From positions 434,001 to 498,000 of the forward strand of contig NZ_JAPIVQ010000002.1 in NCBI RefSeq assembly GCF_026239675.1: a DNA stretch of 64,000 nucleotides. Direction: 5' to 3'. Of the stretch, positions 35,429-44,555 are shown one piece after another; the stretch's first letter is position 1, and each line of letters starts with the position of its first letter. A model generated the notes under the pieces. It worked only from the letters and a program-made list of their open reading frames with translations, was not told the origin of the DNA and ran no database searches. Origin of the DNA: Pedobacter sp. PLR (GTDB lineage Bacteria > Bacteroidota > Bacteroidia > Sphingobacteriales > Sphingobacteriaceae). A program made the position numbers and the translations under genes.

Positions 35429-36037
35429 ATGGCAAGATATACAGGACCAAAGTCCAAAATCGCCCGTAAATTCAGAGAGCCAATTTTCGGCCCTGATAAG
35501 GTATTAGATAGAAAAAATTATCCTCCTGGACAGCACGGTGCTTCCAAAAGAAGAGGAAAACAATCCGAGTACGCAGTACAGTTAATGGAAAAACAGAAAG
35601 TTAAATATACTTATGGTGTATTAGAACGTCAGTTCCGTAACTTATTCACCAAAGCATCTTCTCGTGAAGGTATCACTGGTGATAACTTATTGCAATTATT
35701 AGAAGCTCGTTTAGATAACACAGTATACAGATTAGGTATTGCTACAACACGTTCAGCTGCCCGTCAGTTAGTTAGCCATAAACACGTAACAGTTAACGGT
35801 GAAGTAGTAAATATTCCTTCATATCAATTAAAAGCTGGTGATGTTGTTGCAGTTCGCGAAAAGTCTAAGACTTTAGAAGCGATTACTAATTCAGTAGCAG
35901 GCAGAGTAATCAATAAATTCAATTGGTTAGACTGGAACGCAAGTGAATTGTCAGGTAAGTTCTTAACTTATCCTAACCGTGATGAGATCCCAGAAAATAT
36001 CAAAGAGAACCTTATAATAGAGTTATACTCTAAGTAA
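35429..36037 (+). CDS. rpsD: 30S ribosomal protein S4
   Basis: A 202-aa uS4, a primary 16S binder. [36 protein letters not shown] and the S4-type RNA-binding domain with [20 protein letters not shown] are typical. The N-terminal zinc-binding Cys motif is absent, the common form in this phylum. In E. coli S4 represses its operon. Here a terminator-like hairpin lies between rpsD and rpoA. Confidence 0.97.
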   Translation: MARYTGPKSKIARKFREPIFGPDKVLDRKNYPPGQHGASKRRGKQSEYAVQLMEKQKVKYTYGVLERQFRNLFTKASSREGITGDNLLQLLEARLDNTVYRLGIATTRSAARQLVSHKHVTVNGEVVNIPSYQLKAGDVVAVREKSKTLEAITNSVAGRVINKFNWLDWNASELSGKFLTYPNRDEIPENIKENLIIELYSK

Positions 36038-36044
36038 TATATTT

Positions 36045-36079
36045 AGTGAATTGCCTTTATGGGCAATTCACTTTATTTC
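36045..36079 (+). terminator. Attenuator-like hairpin between rpsD and rpoA
   Basis: An 11-bp perfect stem (36045-36055 with 36062-36072), a 6-nt loop and a T-rich tail (TTTATTTC). It could lower rpoA and rplQ transcription relative to the ribosomal genes upstream; partial termination is an inference. Confidence 0.6.
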
Positions 36080-36116
36080 ATTACATAATTTTAATAACGA
36101 TCTAAAAACATTATAA

Positions 36117-37109
36117 ATGGCAATTTTAGCATTTCAGAAACCCGATAAGGTAATCATGCAGAAATCAACAGATTTCGATGGTATATTTGAATTTCGTCCT
36201 TTAGAGCCCGGTTTCGGTGTAACAATTGGTAATGCCCTAAGAAGAATTTTACTTTCTTCTTTAGAAGGTTATGCCATTACAAGTATTCGTTTTTCTGGCG
36301 TATCTCACGAGTTTTCTACAATGAAAGGTGTTGTAGAAGATTTGACGGAAATCATCCTTAACTTGAAACAAGTACGTTTTAAGAAAGTTGGTGATTCTGG
36401 TGATTCTGAAAAAGTTTTCATTTTAGTAAACGGGCAAGATCAGTTTACCGCTGGAGATATTACAAAATTCTCTAACAACTTCGAGGTTCTTAACCCTGAT
36501 TTCGTTATTTGTAACATGGAAAAAACAGTGACTTTAGAGGTAGAATTAACTATCAATAAAGGCCGCGGTTATGTTCCAGCTGAAGAAAATAAAATCAATG
36601 ATGCTGTAGTTGGTGTAATCGCAATCGATTCGATTTTTACCCCAATGAAAAATGTAAAATACTCGATTGAAAATTATCGTGTTGAACAAAAGACAGATTA
36701 TGAAAAATTAATTCTAGATATCTCTACAGATGGATCTATCCACCCTGAAGAAGCACTAAAAGAAGCTGCGAAAATCTTAATCCAGCACTTTATGTTGTTC
36801 TCTGATGAGAATTTAGTATTAGAATCTCAAGCTAAAGAAGAAACTAAAGAAGTAGACGAGGAAATTTTACATATGCGTAAAATCCTTAAAACTGAATTAG
36901 TTGATTTAGATCTTTCTGTACGTGCATTAAACTGCCTTAAAGCAGCTGATATCCGTACTTTAGCTGACCTGGTTTCTTATGATGTTGCTGATATGTTAAA
37001 ATTCAGAAACTTCGGTAAAAAGTCATTGACTGAGATTCAGGAATTGGTGAAATCTAAAAGCTTATCTTTCGGTATGAACTTATCGAAATTCAAACTTGAC
37101 GAAGAGTAA
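36117..37109 (+). CDS. rpoA: RNA polymerase alpha subunit
   Basis: A 330-aa alpha subunit. The N-terminal assembly domain contains [20 protein letters not shown] and [12 protein letters not shown]. The flexible linker is followed by the C-terminal domain with [20 protein letters not shown] and [16 protein letters not shown], which binds UP elements and activators. It is placed in the alpha operon between rpsD and rplQ. Confidence 0.97.
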   Translation: MAILAFQKPDKVIMQKSTDFDGIFEFRPLEPGFGVTIGNALRRILLSSLEGYAITSIRFSGVSHEFSTMKGVVEDLTEIILNLKQVRFKKVGDSGDSEKVFILVNGQDQFTAGDITKFSNNFEVLNPDFVICNMEKTVTLEVELTINKGRGYVPAEENKINDAVVGVIAIDSIFTPMKNVKYSIENYRVEQKTDYEKLILDISTDGSIHPEEALKEAAKILIQHFMLFSDENLVLESQAKEETKEVDEEILHMRKILKTELVDLDLSVRALNCLKAADIRTLADLVSYDVADMLKFRNFGKKSLTEIQELVKSKSLSFGMNLSKFKLDEE

Positions 37110-37128
37110 ACCAAAACTACCCTTAAAT

Positions 37129-37187
37129 AACAATATTGTTAATCGTGTATAATTCCCTCAGATAATAATCAAAGAGACGGTATACAC
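37129..37187 (+). repeat. Inverted repeats between rpoA and rplQ
   Basis: A perfect 12-nt palindrome AACAATATTGTT (37129-37140) and an inverted repeat GTGTATA (37145-37151) with TATACAC (37181-37187). The gap is 92 nt and holds no other signal. Confidence 0.35.
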
Positions 37188-37201
37188 TGAATAAAATCAA
37201 A

Positions 37202-37711
37202 ATGAGACACGGTAAAAAAAATAACCACTTAGGAAGAACAGATTCACATCGTAAGGCGATGTTGGCTAACATGGCTTCATCGTTAATTAAACACAAAAGA
37301 ATTCAAACTACTTTAGCTAAAGCAAAAGCTTTACGTATGTATGTTGAGCCTCTTTTGACTAAATCTAAAACTGATACTACACACTCTCGTCGTATCGTTT
37401 TTAGTTACTTACAAGATAAAGAAATCGTTACTGAATTGTTCCGTGATGTTGCAGCTAAAATTGCAAACCGTCCAGGTGGTTACACAAGGATCATTAAATT
37501 AAACAACCGTTTAGGTGATAATGCTGAAATGGCTTTAATCGAATTGGTTGATTACAATGAAGTTTACGGTAAAGAAGTGGAATCTGCTGAGAAGAAAACT
37601 ACACGTCGTGGTAGAACCAAAGCTAAGAAAGCTGACGATACTACAGTTGCAGCTACTCCAGCTACTGAAGAAGCAGCAGTTGAAACTAAAACTGAAGATA
37701 AAGGCGAATAA
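37202..37711 (+). CDS. rplQ: 50S ribosomal protein L17 with acidic/basic tail
   Basis: A 169-aa bL17. The core (about 1-120) is canonical: [35 protein letters not shown], and [20 protein letters not shown]. An extra tail of about 45 residues is first basic ([13 protein letters not shown]) and then rich in Ala/Thr/Glu. Such tails on L17 are frequent in Bacteroidetes. It is the last gene of the ribosomal cluster and is followed by an intrinsic terminator. Confidence 0.96.
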   Translation: MRHGKKNNHLGRTDSHRKAMLANMASSLIKHKRIQTTLAKAKALRMYVEPLLTKSKTDTTHSRRIVFSYLQDKEIVTELFRDVAAKIANRPGGYTRIIKLNNRLGDNAEMALIELVDYNEVYGKEVESAEKKTTRRGRTKAKKADDTTVAATPATEEAAVETKTEDKGE

Positions 37712-37734
37712 TTTATTCCCTCATCATTATAAGG

Positions 37735-37766
37735 AAAACCCTGTCCGTTTCGGATGGGGTTTTTTC
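37735..37766 (+). terminator. Terminator of the ribosomal cluster
   Basis: AAAACCCTGTCCG (37735-37747) pairs with CGGATGGGGTTTT (37751-37763) around a TTT loop, with one G-T pair and one mismatch, followed by more T. Confidence 0.8.
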
Positions 37767-37767
37767 T

Positions 37768-38325
37768 TTATAGGGGTATTTCTAATTGGTGCGGACCTGG
37801 CAGACTATAAAAATGTTTTAACACATTCCAACAGGTGCCATCATGCTTTAACAAGCTGAAATGGTTAACTTCAAAATCTGCCTGGAAGGTTTGGTTTTTG
37901 TAGTATTCCATTATTTCAAGATAAAGACGGGGAGTAACGTCTCTGTAAGCAATGGTAAGATGTGGGGTTCGTCCACCGCTTGCATCTTTACAGAAAGGTT
38001 TAGTGAGGTTTATTATTTGTGTGTATAAATTGTCAATTTGTTTGTTTTCTGTTGCTGCGACGTAGATCGCTTTAGCGGTCTGGAAACCTGAAAAATTGTG
38101 AAGGTGCTGGATAAAAGGTTCGAAACTTCTGGCTGCTGAGAGGCTGGTTATTAGTTTTGGTTCATAACTTTCTTCAAGTTCATGAATATACCTTAGCGTG
38201 ATATGAACTGGTGGTCTCAATGCTTTATATACCTTAAATTTTTGAGAACACGCTTTTCTGATGTTGTCAATTTCAATACCCAGTTCTTTTGGCGGAAGAA
38301 TGGCAATTAAATAACGCTGTTTCAT
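37768..38325 (-). CDS. 2H phosphoesterase / 2'-5' RNA ligase-like protein
   Basis: A 185-aa cytosolic protein. Both His-x-Thr motifs that define the 2H superfamily are present: His41 in PVHITLRY and His122 in TPHLTIAY, with the usual spacing of about 80 residues. Family members act as cyclic phosphodiesterases or RNA ligases on 2'-5' or 2',3'-cyclic RNA ends. Which activity this one has is open. The gene converges with the ribosomal cluster and is divergent from the methyltransferase gene. Confidence 0.85.
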   Translation of the reverse strand: MKQRYLIAILPPKELGIEIDNIRKACSQKFKVYKALRPPVHITLRYIHELEESYEPKLITSLSAARSFEPFIQHLHNFSGFQTAKAIYVAATENKQIDNLYTQIINLTKPFCKDASGGRTPHLTIAYRDVTPRLYLEIMEYYKNQTFQADFEVNHFSLLKHDGTCWNVLKHFYSLPGPHQLEIPL

Positions 38326-38357
38326 AAAGCTAATTTACTATTCCTTTTTCAAAAGGG

Positions 38358-38365
38358 TATCTTTG
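38358..38365 (+). promoter_or_regulatory. -7 box before the methyltransferase gene
   Basis: TATCTTTG matches the -7 consensus and is 17 nt before the ATG at 38383. A -33 TTG at the right distance is not seen. Confidence 0.45.
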
Positions 38366-38382
38366 CAGCGTAATCCAATTTC

Positions 38383-39594
38383 ATGTCAAATCAACTCCAT
38401 TTACAGCGTTTTCAAGAACAACTCGCTGAAAGTATTTCCTCGAATACTTTTTTAAAAGTTTCCCTGGGCAATTATCAGGGAAATGATAAAGAATTAAAGA
38501 ATGTTTATGTCCGCAAGGTGAAAATCAAAAGAGCAGATATGCTTTCTTTTACCTACCGGAACAAAACCAGAGATATCGTTAAGAACTTTGATATTCCTGT
38601 AGGTATCACCATGGTCACTCATTTTATCAGTAATGATTTTAAGGCCTGTACCTTATTTACCACGGAGAAGGAAGTAATCCTTGAGCATGGGAAGAACCAT
38701 GTCATTTCTATGCGGGAAAGGATGCTAAATGGTGACGGTAAAACAGCACCAGCCTTAGCGCATAACAAAGAAAAGAAACGGTTGATTCAGCCTGCTGGAA
38801 AGCCTTATTTGCAAGAGCTGAAGATTACTGACGCAGAAGGTAATGTATTCAAAAATGCACAGGATAAATACAAACAGATTAATCAGTATGTAGAGATCTT
38901 AAGCTCCTTAATTAAGGAATTGCCTGAGAACAGTATTAAAAAAGTGGCAGATATGGGTTCCGGAAAAGGGTACCTGACTTTTGCTTTGTATGATTACCTG
39001 CATCAGGTTTTGAAACTGGATACGAAAGTAACGGGGGTAGAGTTTAGAGATGACCTGGTGAGTTTATGTAACGGGATTGCAAAAAGTTCTGCTTTTACCG
39101 GTCTTGATTTTGTACCCGGTACAATTCAGGATTATCAGGTAGACGCGATTGATTTGCTCATCGCTTTGCATGCCTGTGATACGGCAACTGATGATGCCAT
39201 CTTTAAAGGGATCAAGGCCAACGCCAGTTTAATTGTTGTTGCTCCTTGTTGTCATAAACAGATCAGACGCGAAATGGATAAGGCCAAAGTTAAAAACGAA
39301 GTCTCGGTATTAACTAAATACGGGATTTTCATGGAACGCCAGGCAGAGATGGTAACCGATGCAATGCGTGCATTGATTCTGGAATACTATGGTTACAAGA
39401 CTAAAGTGTTTGAATTCATTTCGGATGCACATACCCCTAAAAATGTATTGGTAGTAGGAGTGAAGTCTGCTAAGCTTTCGGGTAAAGCCCTGGAAGTAAA
39501 ACAGGCAGAGATTAAACAGAAGCTGGCGGAGACAAAAGCTTATTTTGGAATTGGCCATCATCATTTGGAACGTTTACTGAAGTTAGATCAGTAA
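38383..39594 (+). CDS. Class I SAM-dependent methyltransferase (Methyltransf_32 type)
   Basis: A 403-aa cytosolic protein. The N-terminal 170 residues form a domain unlike common methyltransferases. The Rossmann-type SAM domain follows (about 180-340), with motif I VADMGSGKGYLTFALYDYL, the acidic loop GVEFRDDLV, and LLIALHACDTATDDAIFKG. The PCC motif VVAPCCHKQIRREM is characteristic of the Methyltransf_32 family (GSTCD-like). These are suspected RNA or protein methyltransferases, but the substrate is not known. It stands alone between an RNA-end enzyme and dnaK. Confidence 0.82.
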   Translation: MSNQLHLQRFQEQLAESISSNTFLKVSLGNYQGNDKELKNVYVRKVKIKRADMLSFTYRNKTRDIVKNFDIPVGITMVTHFISNDFKACTLFTTEKEVILEHGKNHVISMRERMLNGDGKTAPALAHNKEKKRLIQPAGKPYLQELKITDAEGNVFKNAQDKYKQINQYVEILSSLIKELPENSIKKVADMGSGKGYLTFALYDYLHQVLKLDTKVTGVEFRDDLVSLCNGIAKSSAFTGLDFVPGTIQDYQVDAIDLLIALHACDTATDDAIFKGIKANASLIVVAPCCHKQIRREMDKAKVKNEVSVLTKYGIFMERQAEMVTDAMRALILEYYGYKTKVFEFISDAHTPKNVLVVGVKSAKLSGKALEVKQAEIKQKLAETKAYFGIGHHHLERLLKLDQ

Positions 39595-39608
39595 AAGACA
39601 GGGAGATT

Positions 39609-39713
39609 CTGTCATCCTGTCACATTTTTGTAACAAGATTCGGACATAAAATTCCTTTATGATTGGAAATTAACAAAATTTTCTGCCAAAACTCAATTGG
39701 CACATTGCTTGTT
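39609..39713 (+). promoter_or_regulatory. Possible stress-type promoter region of dnaK
   Basis: TGGCAC (39698-39703), 5 nt, TTGTT (39709-39713) resembles a sigma-54 -24/-12 promoter with one deviation (GT for GC). It sits inside an inverted repeat TGCCAA (39684-39689) with TTGGCA (39697-39702). Two CTGTCA copies lie upstream (39609-39614 and 39617-39622). No CIRCE element (HrcA site) and no clear TAnnTTTG box were found. Which sigma factor reads it is inference. Confidence 0.35.
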
Positions 39714-39773
39714 AAACAAGAAATAATAAGAAATAAATAATAAGATTCATAAACATAAACAGAGATAAATAGC

Positions 39774-41687
39774 ATGTCAAAAATTATTGGTATAGACTTA
39801 GGAACAACAAACTCTTGCGTATCCGTAATGGAAGGTAACGAACCTGTAGTTATAGCCAACAGTGAGGGTAAGCGTACTACGCCATCCATTGTTGCTTTTG
39901 CAGAAAATGGTGAACGCAAGGTAGGTGAGCCGGCAAAACGCCAGGCAATTACTAACCCAACAAAAACAATTTCTTCGATCAAACGCTTTATGGGCAGCAG
40001 CTTTGCTGAGGTTACTAAAGAAGCTGGTCGTGTACCGTATAAAGTAGTTAAGGGCGACAACAATACACCACGTGTAGAAATTGACGACCGTAAATACACA
40101 CCACAAGAACTTTCTGCAATGATTTTGCAGAAAATGAAAAAAACAGCTGAAGACTTTTTAGGTCATGAGGTAACTGAAGCAGTTATTACTGTTCCTGCTT
40201 ACTTTAATGATGCACAACGTCAAGCTACTAAAGAAGCTGGTGAAATCGCTGGTTTAACAGTGAAACGTATCATCAACGAGCCAACTGCAGCTGCATTAGC
40301 TTACGGTTTGGATAAAGCACAAAGAGACATGAAAATCGTTGTGTTTGACTGTGGTGGTGGTACTCATGACGTTTCTGTATTAGAATTAGGTGATGGTGTA
40401 TTTGAAGTAAAATCTACTGACGGTGATACTCACTTAGGTGGTGATGACTTTGACCATATCATTATCGATTGGTTAGCTGCTGAATTCAAAAACGAGTACG
40501 GTATGGACTTGAATCAAGATCCAATGGCTTTACAACGTTTGAAAGAAGCTGCTGAAAAAGCTAAAATTGAGCTTTCAAGTACAACTACTACTGAGATCAA
40601 CTTGCCTTACATTACTGCTGATGCAACTGGTCCTAAACACCTGGTTAGAAACTTAAGCCGTGCTAAATTTGAGCAATTGGCTGCTGATTTGATCAAACGT
40701 ACTATTGACCCATGTAGATCAGCATTGAAAAATGCAGGTTTGAAAACTTCAGATATCGATGAGATTATCTTAGTTGGTGGTTCAACTCGTATGCCTGCTA
40801 TCCAGGAAGCTGTTAAAGCTTTCTTCGGAAAAGAGCCTTCGAAAGGTGTTAACCCTGATGAGGTAGTAGCAATCGGTGCTGCAATCCAAGGTGGTGTATT
40901 AACAGGTGAAGTTAAAGATGTATTGTTATTAGATGTTACTCCTCTTTCATTAGGTATTGAGACTATGGGTGGTGTAATGACTAAATTAATTGAAGCAAAT
41001 ACAACTATTCCTTCGAAAAAAGCAGAGACTTTCTCTACAGCAGCTGACAACCAGCCTTCAGTAGAGATCCATATCTTACAAGGAGAGCGTCCAATGGCTG
41101 CTCAAAATCGTACGATTGGTCGTTTCATCTTAGATGGTATTCCACCAGCTCCACGTGGAGTTCCTCAGGTAGAAGTAGCATTTGATATTGATGCAAACGG
41201 TATCTTACACGTAAGTGCTAAAGATAAAGCTACTGGTAAAGAACAAAAAATCCGCATTGAAGCTTCTTCTGGCTTAACTGAAGAAGAAATCAAAAGGATG
41301 AGAGAAGAAGCAGAACAAAATGCAGATGCTGATAGAATCGCTAGAGAAGAAGCGGAAAAAATCAACGGTGCTGATGCTTTAATTTTCTCTACTGAGAAGC
41401 AATTGAAAGAATTCGGTGATAAAATCTCAGCTGATAAAAAAGCGCCAATCGAATCAGGTTTGCAAAAACTGAAAGATGCGCATGCAGCTAGAAGTTTCGC
41501 TGATATCGACGCAGCTCAGGCTGAATTACAGAATGCATGGAATGAAGCTTCTGAAGAGATGTACAAAGCAGGACAAGATGGTGCACAACCAACAGGTGCT
41601 GCTGGTGCTCAACCAGATGCTCAGCCTGCAGGTGGTGACGATGTTACCGATGTAGACTTCGAAGAAGTTAAAGACGATAAAAAATAA
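39774..41687 (+). CDS. dnaK: Chaperone DnaK (Hsp70)
   Basis: A 637-aa Hsp70 that folds and disaggregates proteins with DnaJ and GrpE. The ATPase domain opens with [17 protein letters not shown], and has the phosphate-2 loop [16 protein letters not shown] and the adenosine motif [13 protein letters not shown]. The linker [13 protein letters not shown] leads to the peptide-binding domain and helical lid. The C-terminus is Ala/Gln/Pro-rich, ending in an acidic [12 protein letters not shown]. dnaJ and grpE are not adjacent, so dnaK is monocistronic, between a stress-type promoter and a strong terminator. Confidence 0.97.
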   Translation: MSKIIGIDLGTTNSCVSVMEGNEPVVIANSEGKRTTPSIVAFAENGERKVGEPAKRQAITNPTKTISSIKRFMGSSFAEVTKEAGRVPYKVVKGDNNTPRVEIDDRKYTPQELSAMILQKMKKTAEDFLGHEVTEAVITVPAYFNDAQRQATKEAGEIAGLTVKRIINEPTAAALAYGLDKAQRDMKIVVFDCGGGTHDVSVLELGDGVFEVKSTDGDTHLGGDDFDHIIIDWLAAEFKNEYGMDLNQDPMALQRLKEAAEKAKIELSSTTTTEINLPYITADATGPKHLVRNLSRAKFEQLAADLIKRTIDPCRSALKNAGLKTSDIDEIILVGGSTRMPAIQEAVKAFFGKEPSKGVNPDEVVAIGAAIQGGVLTGEVKDVLLLDVTPLSLGIETMGGVMTKLIEANTTIPSKKAETFSTAADNQPSVEIHILQGERPMAAQNRTIGRFILDGIPPAPRGVPQVEVAFDIDANGILHVSAKDKATGKEQKIRIEASSGLTEEEIKRMREEAEQNADADRIAREEAEKINGADALIFSTEKQLKEFGDKISADKKAPIESGLQKLKDAHAARSFADIDAAQAELQNAWNEASEEMYKAGQDGAQPTGAAGAQPDAQPAGGDDVTDVDFEEVKDDKK

Positions 41688-41707
41688 GCGTTAAGCTCAT
41701 TTAAATT

Positions 41708-41743
41708 AAAAAGGTGTTCTGTTAATTCAGAACACCTTTTTTT
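41708..41743 (+). terminator. Terminator of dnaK
   Basis: A 14-bp perfect stem (41708-41721 with 41728-41741), a TTAATT loop and a run of seven T. Confidence 0.92.
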
Positions 41744-41809
41744 ATGCAGTTAGTTGATTGTGTTGCGTTTGATTATTTTGGCATATTGCAGCCTAACCGT
41801 ACTAGTTAG

Positions 41810-41851
41810 AAACAGAAAAGGGATCCACATTTGTGAATCCCTTTTCTGTTT
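41810..41851. terminator. Terminator of the nucleotidyltransferase gene
   Basis: AAACAGAAAAGGGAT (41810-41824) pairs with ATCCCTTTTCTGTTT (41837-41851); one C-A mismatch precedes a CAC/GTG tip with an ATTT loop. It is symmetrical and suits the minus-strand gene that ends at 41869. Confidence 0.85.
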
Positions 41852-41868
41852 AAATTATAGCAGGTACG

Positions 41869-42768
41869 TTAGTCCCAAAGATTAGATGGGTAAGCTCCGT
41901 CTTTGATCAATTGATCAATGCTAGCCTGTACAATTGGTTTATCTTCTTTATAAGTTACACCGAACCACTGGCTATCTGTAGGAATTACTTTGAAATTAGC
42001 AATTCTTGATTTTACCAGGTATTCAGCTACCAATGGAATGAAAAACTCTGATTTAGGGTTCTCTTTATTCTGAACTGCGAAATCTCTGAATAATTCTTCT
42101 GTAATTTTGAATACAGCAGGAGTAAAGCCCCAGAAGTTCATCGATACGCGTGTATCTGGTGTTAATGGATACTGAGTGTCGCCTTCTTCGAAAACAATCG
42201 CGTCACCGTTCTTTAATACCTTTGTACGTTCTACAACTTCTTCCAGGATACCATCAGCGTTAACCTGACAAACACCTCTGGAAACAGATCCGTATTCCGA
42301 CAATGTTTTACCGATTTCGTATCCGATCATTGAATAATTACTGTCGCTAACTTCTGTAGTTAAAAACTTAACCATTTTCTGGTAAGCATCTAAACCATAG
42401 AAATCATCGGCATTGATCACACAGAAAGGCTCATTAATAGCCGTTCTACCTGCAAGAATTGCATGAGCGGTTCCCCATGGTTTTGATCTTTCAATTTCGA
42501 TATCTACACCGAATTGCTTAATGTTGAAGTCCTGGAAAACGTAATCTGTCTCGATTTTTCCGTTTAACTTTGCTTCGAAAATTTCTTTGAAATCCTCAAG
42601 AAACTCTTCTTTAATAATAAATACAACTTTACCGAATCCGGCTTTTATGGCATCATATATAGAATAATCAATAATAGTTTCGTTGTTCGGGCCGAACCCG
42701 TCAATTTGTTTCATGCTGCCGTAGCGACTTGCCATCCCAGCTGCTAAGATTAATAAGGTTGGTTTCAT
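41869..42768 (-). CDS. Sugar-phosphate nucleotidyltransferase
   Basis: A 299-aa cytosolic enzyme of the NTP_transferase family. The N-terminal signature LLILAAGMASRYGSMKQID carries the GxxxR...K nucleotide-binding residues, and CVINADDFYGLDAY has the metal-binding Asp. Members join sugar-1-phosphates to NTPs (UTP, CTP or dTTP); the exact sugar is not predictable. The gene is alone and not in a polysaccharide cluster. Confidence 0.85.
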   Translation of the reverse strand: MKPTLLILAAGMASRYGSMKQIDGFGPNNETIIDYSIYDAIKAGFGKVVFIIKEEFLEDFKEIFEAKLNGKIETDYVFQDFNIKQFGVDIEIERSKPWGTAHAILAGRTAINEPFCVINADDFYGLDAYQKMVKFLTTEVSDSNYSMIGYEIGKTLSEYGSVSRGVCQVNADGILEEVVERTKVLKNGDAIVFEEGDTQYPLTPDTRVSMNFWGFTPAVFKITEELFRDFAVQNKENPKSEFFIPLVAEYLVKSRIANFKVIPTDSQWFGVTYKEDKPIVQASIDQLIKDGAYPSNLWD

Positions 42769-42869
42769 GGGACTAAAATAATTAATATGTTTAAATTCAA
42801 GGTAAGAAAATGGGTGTTTTTTGCAATTTAAGCAGCAATATCCCGAATTATGGGGAGAATACGGTGGAT

Positions 42870-44420
42870 TTAGAACCCAAATATTCCTTTTCCACTAGTA
42901 TTTCTGGTTTTTTTGCCGGTTAACATTCCGAACAGGCCCCGTACAATTTCCTTGCCAATCTGCCTGGTGATAGTTGCGCCCATTACTTGTTCCATAATGC
43001 TTTTTTCTGTTTTCTTCGTGCCGGCTCCAGCGGGTTCGGTTGCCGTTGATTCCATAGACTGTTGATCATTTAGTCGGTTGGTCAGGATTTCATAAGCACT
43101 TTCCGGATCAATAGTAGTTCCGTATTTTTTGTTCATTGGACTCGATAAAACTAACTTATCATATTCTGGCGTGTTTAAAGGTCCCATTACTGCTTTGGGA
43201 GGAGTAAGCATGGTAGCGGTTACCTCCGTAGGAATCCCTTTTTCGTTTAAGACCGTGATCAGCGCCTGCCCTGTCCCAAGGGAGGTGAGTACCTTGTCGA
43301 TTTTGTAAAAGGTAGAAGTGGGATAAGTGTTAACGGTTTTCTTTAGCGCATCTGCATCATTGGGTGTAAATACCCGTAATGCATGCTGTATGCGGTTACC
43401 CAACTGAGAAAGGACACTTTCAGGGATATCTGTGGGAGATTGTGTGCAAAAGAAGACGCCTACGCCTTTAGACCTGATGAGCCTGATGATGGTTTCAATC
43501 TGTTCTAAAAATGCTTTTGAGGAGTCTTTAAACAATAAATGAGCCTCATCAATGAAGAACACGAGCTTTGGTTTATCTAAGTCACCTACTTCCGGCAGGT
43601 TGTAAAAAAGCTCTGCCAGTAAACTGAGTAAATAAGTAGAATATAGTTTAGGTTGATTTTGGACGTCTGAGATGTTCAAAAGAGAAATTGTTCCTTTTCC
43701 ATCTGTTTTGAGCATTAAATCTTCTATGTCAAAAGAGGGTTCTCCAAACATGGGACTGAGTCCTTGTTGTTCGATAGTGACAATTTTCCTTAAAATAGTT
43801 CCTGAAGTGGAGGAGGAGATGCTACCATAGTCTGCTTTTATTTCATCTTTGCCAGGACCGTCAGACAGGTAGGAAATTAATTTTTTAAGGTCATTCAGGT
43901 CAATAAGGGGCAGTTTATTGTCGTCTGCATATTTGAAAATTACTGACAGTACACCAGTCTGCGTATCATTCAGGTCTAATATCTTTGAGAGTAGGGTCGG
44001 CCCGAATTCGAGGATGGTTGCCCTCATTTGTGCACCTAATTTCCCGGAAAGTGAATAAGGTTCTATTGGGTAGCCAGTTGGAGCGAAGGGTTTATTCAGC
44101 ATTTTTGCCCTTTCCGCTATTTTGGGGTTGTTTTCTCCAGCCTGGTATAATCCGGAAAGGTCTCCTTTTACATCCAGCATAAAAACAGGGACTTCTGCAT
44201 CCGAAAGTTGTTCTGCAAGCAGCTGTAACGTTCTGGTTTTTCCGGTACCAGTGGCGCCTGCAACAAGTCCATGGCGGTTCATCATGTGTAAATAAAGGTT
44301 CACTTCGGCATCTGCTAACACTTCGCCATCTAAAATTCCGGCACCCAGATAAATATAGGCCCCTTTAGGAGGGTATGCTGCTTTCACTTTTTCTATAAAA
44401 CTTTGGGTTTGATCGCTCAT
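42870..44420 (-). CDS. HerA-like ATPase (DUF853 family)
   Basis: A 516-aa P-loop ATPase of the HerA/FtsK clade. Walker A GATGTGKT is at residues 55-62, Walker B FFIDEAHLLF near 290, and the FFCTQSPTDIPESVL sensor region follows. The C-terminal part has a Gly/Lys-rich end. DUF853 proteins are widespread bacterial members annotated as helicase HerA-like, with no defined role. No nurA nuclease or other defence gene is nearby, so it should not be read as a HerA-NurA system. Confidence 0.88.
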   Translation of the reverse strand: MSDQTQSFIEKVKAAYPPKGAYIYLGAGILDGEVLADAEVNLYLHMMNRHGLVAGATGTGKTRTLQLLAEQLSDAEVPVFMLDVKGDLSGLYQAGENNPKIAERAKMLNKPFAPTGYPIEPYSLSGKLGAQMRATILEFGPTLLSKILDLNDTQTGVLSVIFKYADDNKLPLIDLNDLKKLISYLSDGPGKDEIKADYGSISSSTSGTILRKIVTIEQQGLSPMFGEPSFDIEDLMLKTDGKGTISLLNISDVQNQPKLYSTYLLSLLAELFYNLPEVGDLDKPKLVFFIDEAHLLFKDSSKAFLEQIETIIRLIRSKGVGVFFCTQSPTDIPESVLSQLGNRIQHALRVFTPNDADALKKTVNTYPTSTFYKIDKVLTSLGTGQALITVLNEKGIPTEVTATMLTPPKAVMGPLNTPEYDKLVLSSPMNKKYGTTIDPESAYEILTNRLNDQQSMESTATEPAGAGTKKTEKSIMEQVMGATITRQIGKEIVRGLFGMLTGKKTRNTSGKGIFGF

Positions 44421-44490
44421 AAATGAAAAATTTATAGGTTGTTGAGCTGGATATGCTCACCATACGTTCCTAAAAATAGGAAATTTAAAG

Positions 44491-44527
44491 CAAAATAAAA
44501 GGGTGTCTGGTTTTAACAGACACCCTT
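44491..44527 (-). terminator. Terminator of the M42 peptidase gene
   Basis: AAGGGTGTCTG (44499-44509) pairs with CAGACACCCTT (44517-44527). Read on the minus strand it is followed by a T-rich tail. Confidence 0.8.
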
Positions 44528-44555
44528 CAGGATAGCGTGTAGTATCACGCTGAAA

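Noticed and set aside
37548..37859. Open frame overlapping the end of rplQ
   Set aside because: It is a frame shift of the rplQ tail that runs through the terminator; the repetitive Lys/Leu/Gln sequence is an artefact of the Ala/Thr/Glu-coding tail.
39595..39773. CIRCE element (HrcA operator) upstream of dnaK
   Set aside because: No TTAGCACTC-N9-GAGTGCTAA-like repeat is present; only a TGCCAA/TTGGCA repeat was found.
42870..44420. HerA-NurA or HerA-based defence system
   Set aside because: The ATPase is of the housekeeping DUF853 type and no nuclease, SIR2 or DUF4297 gene is adjacent.
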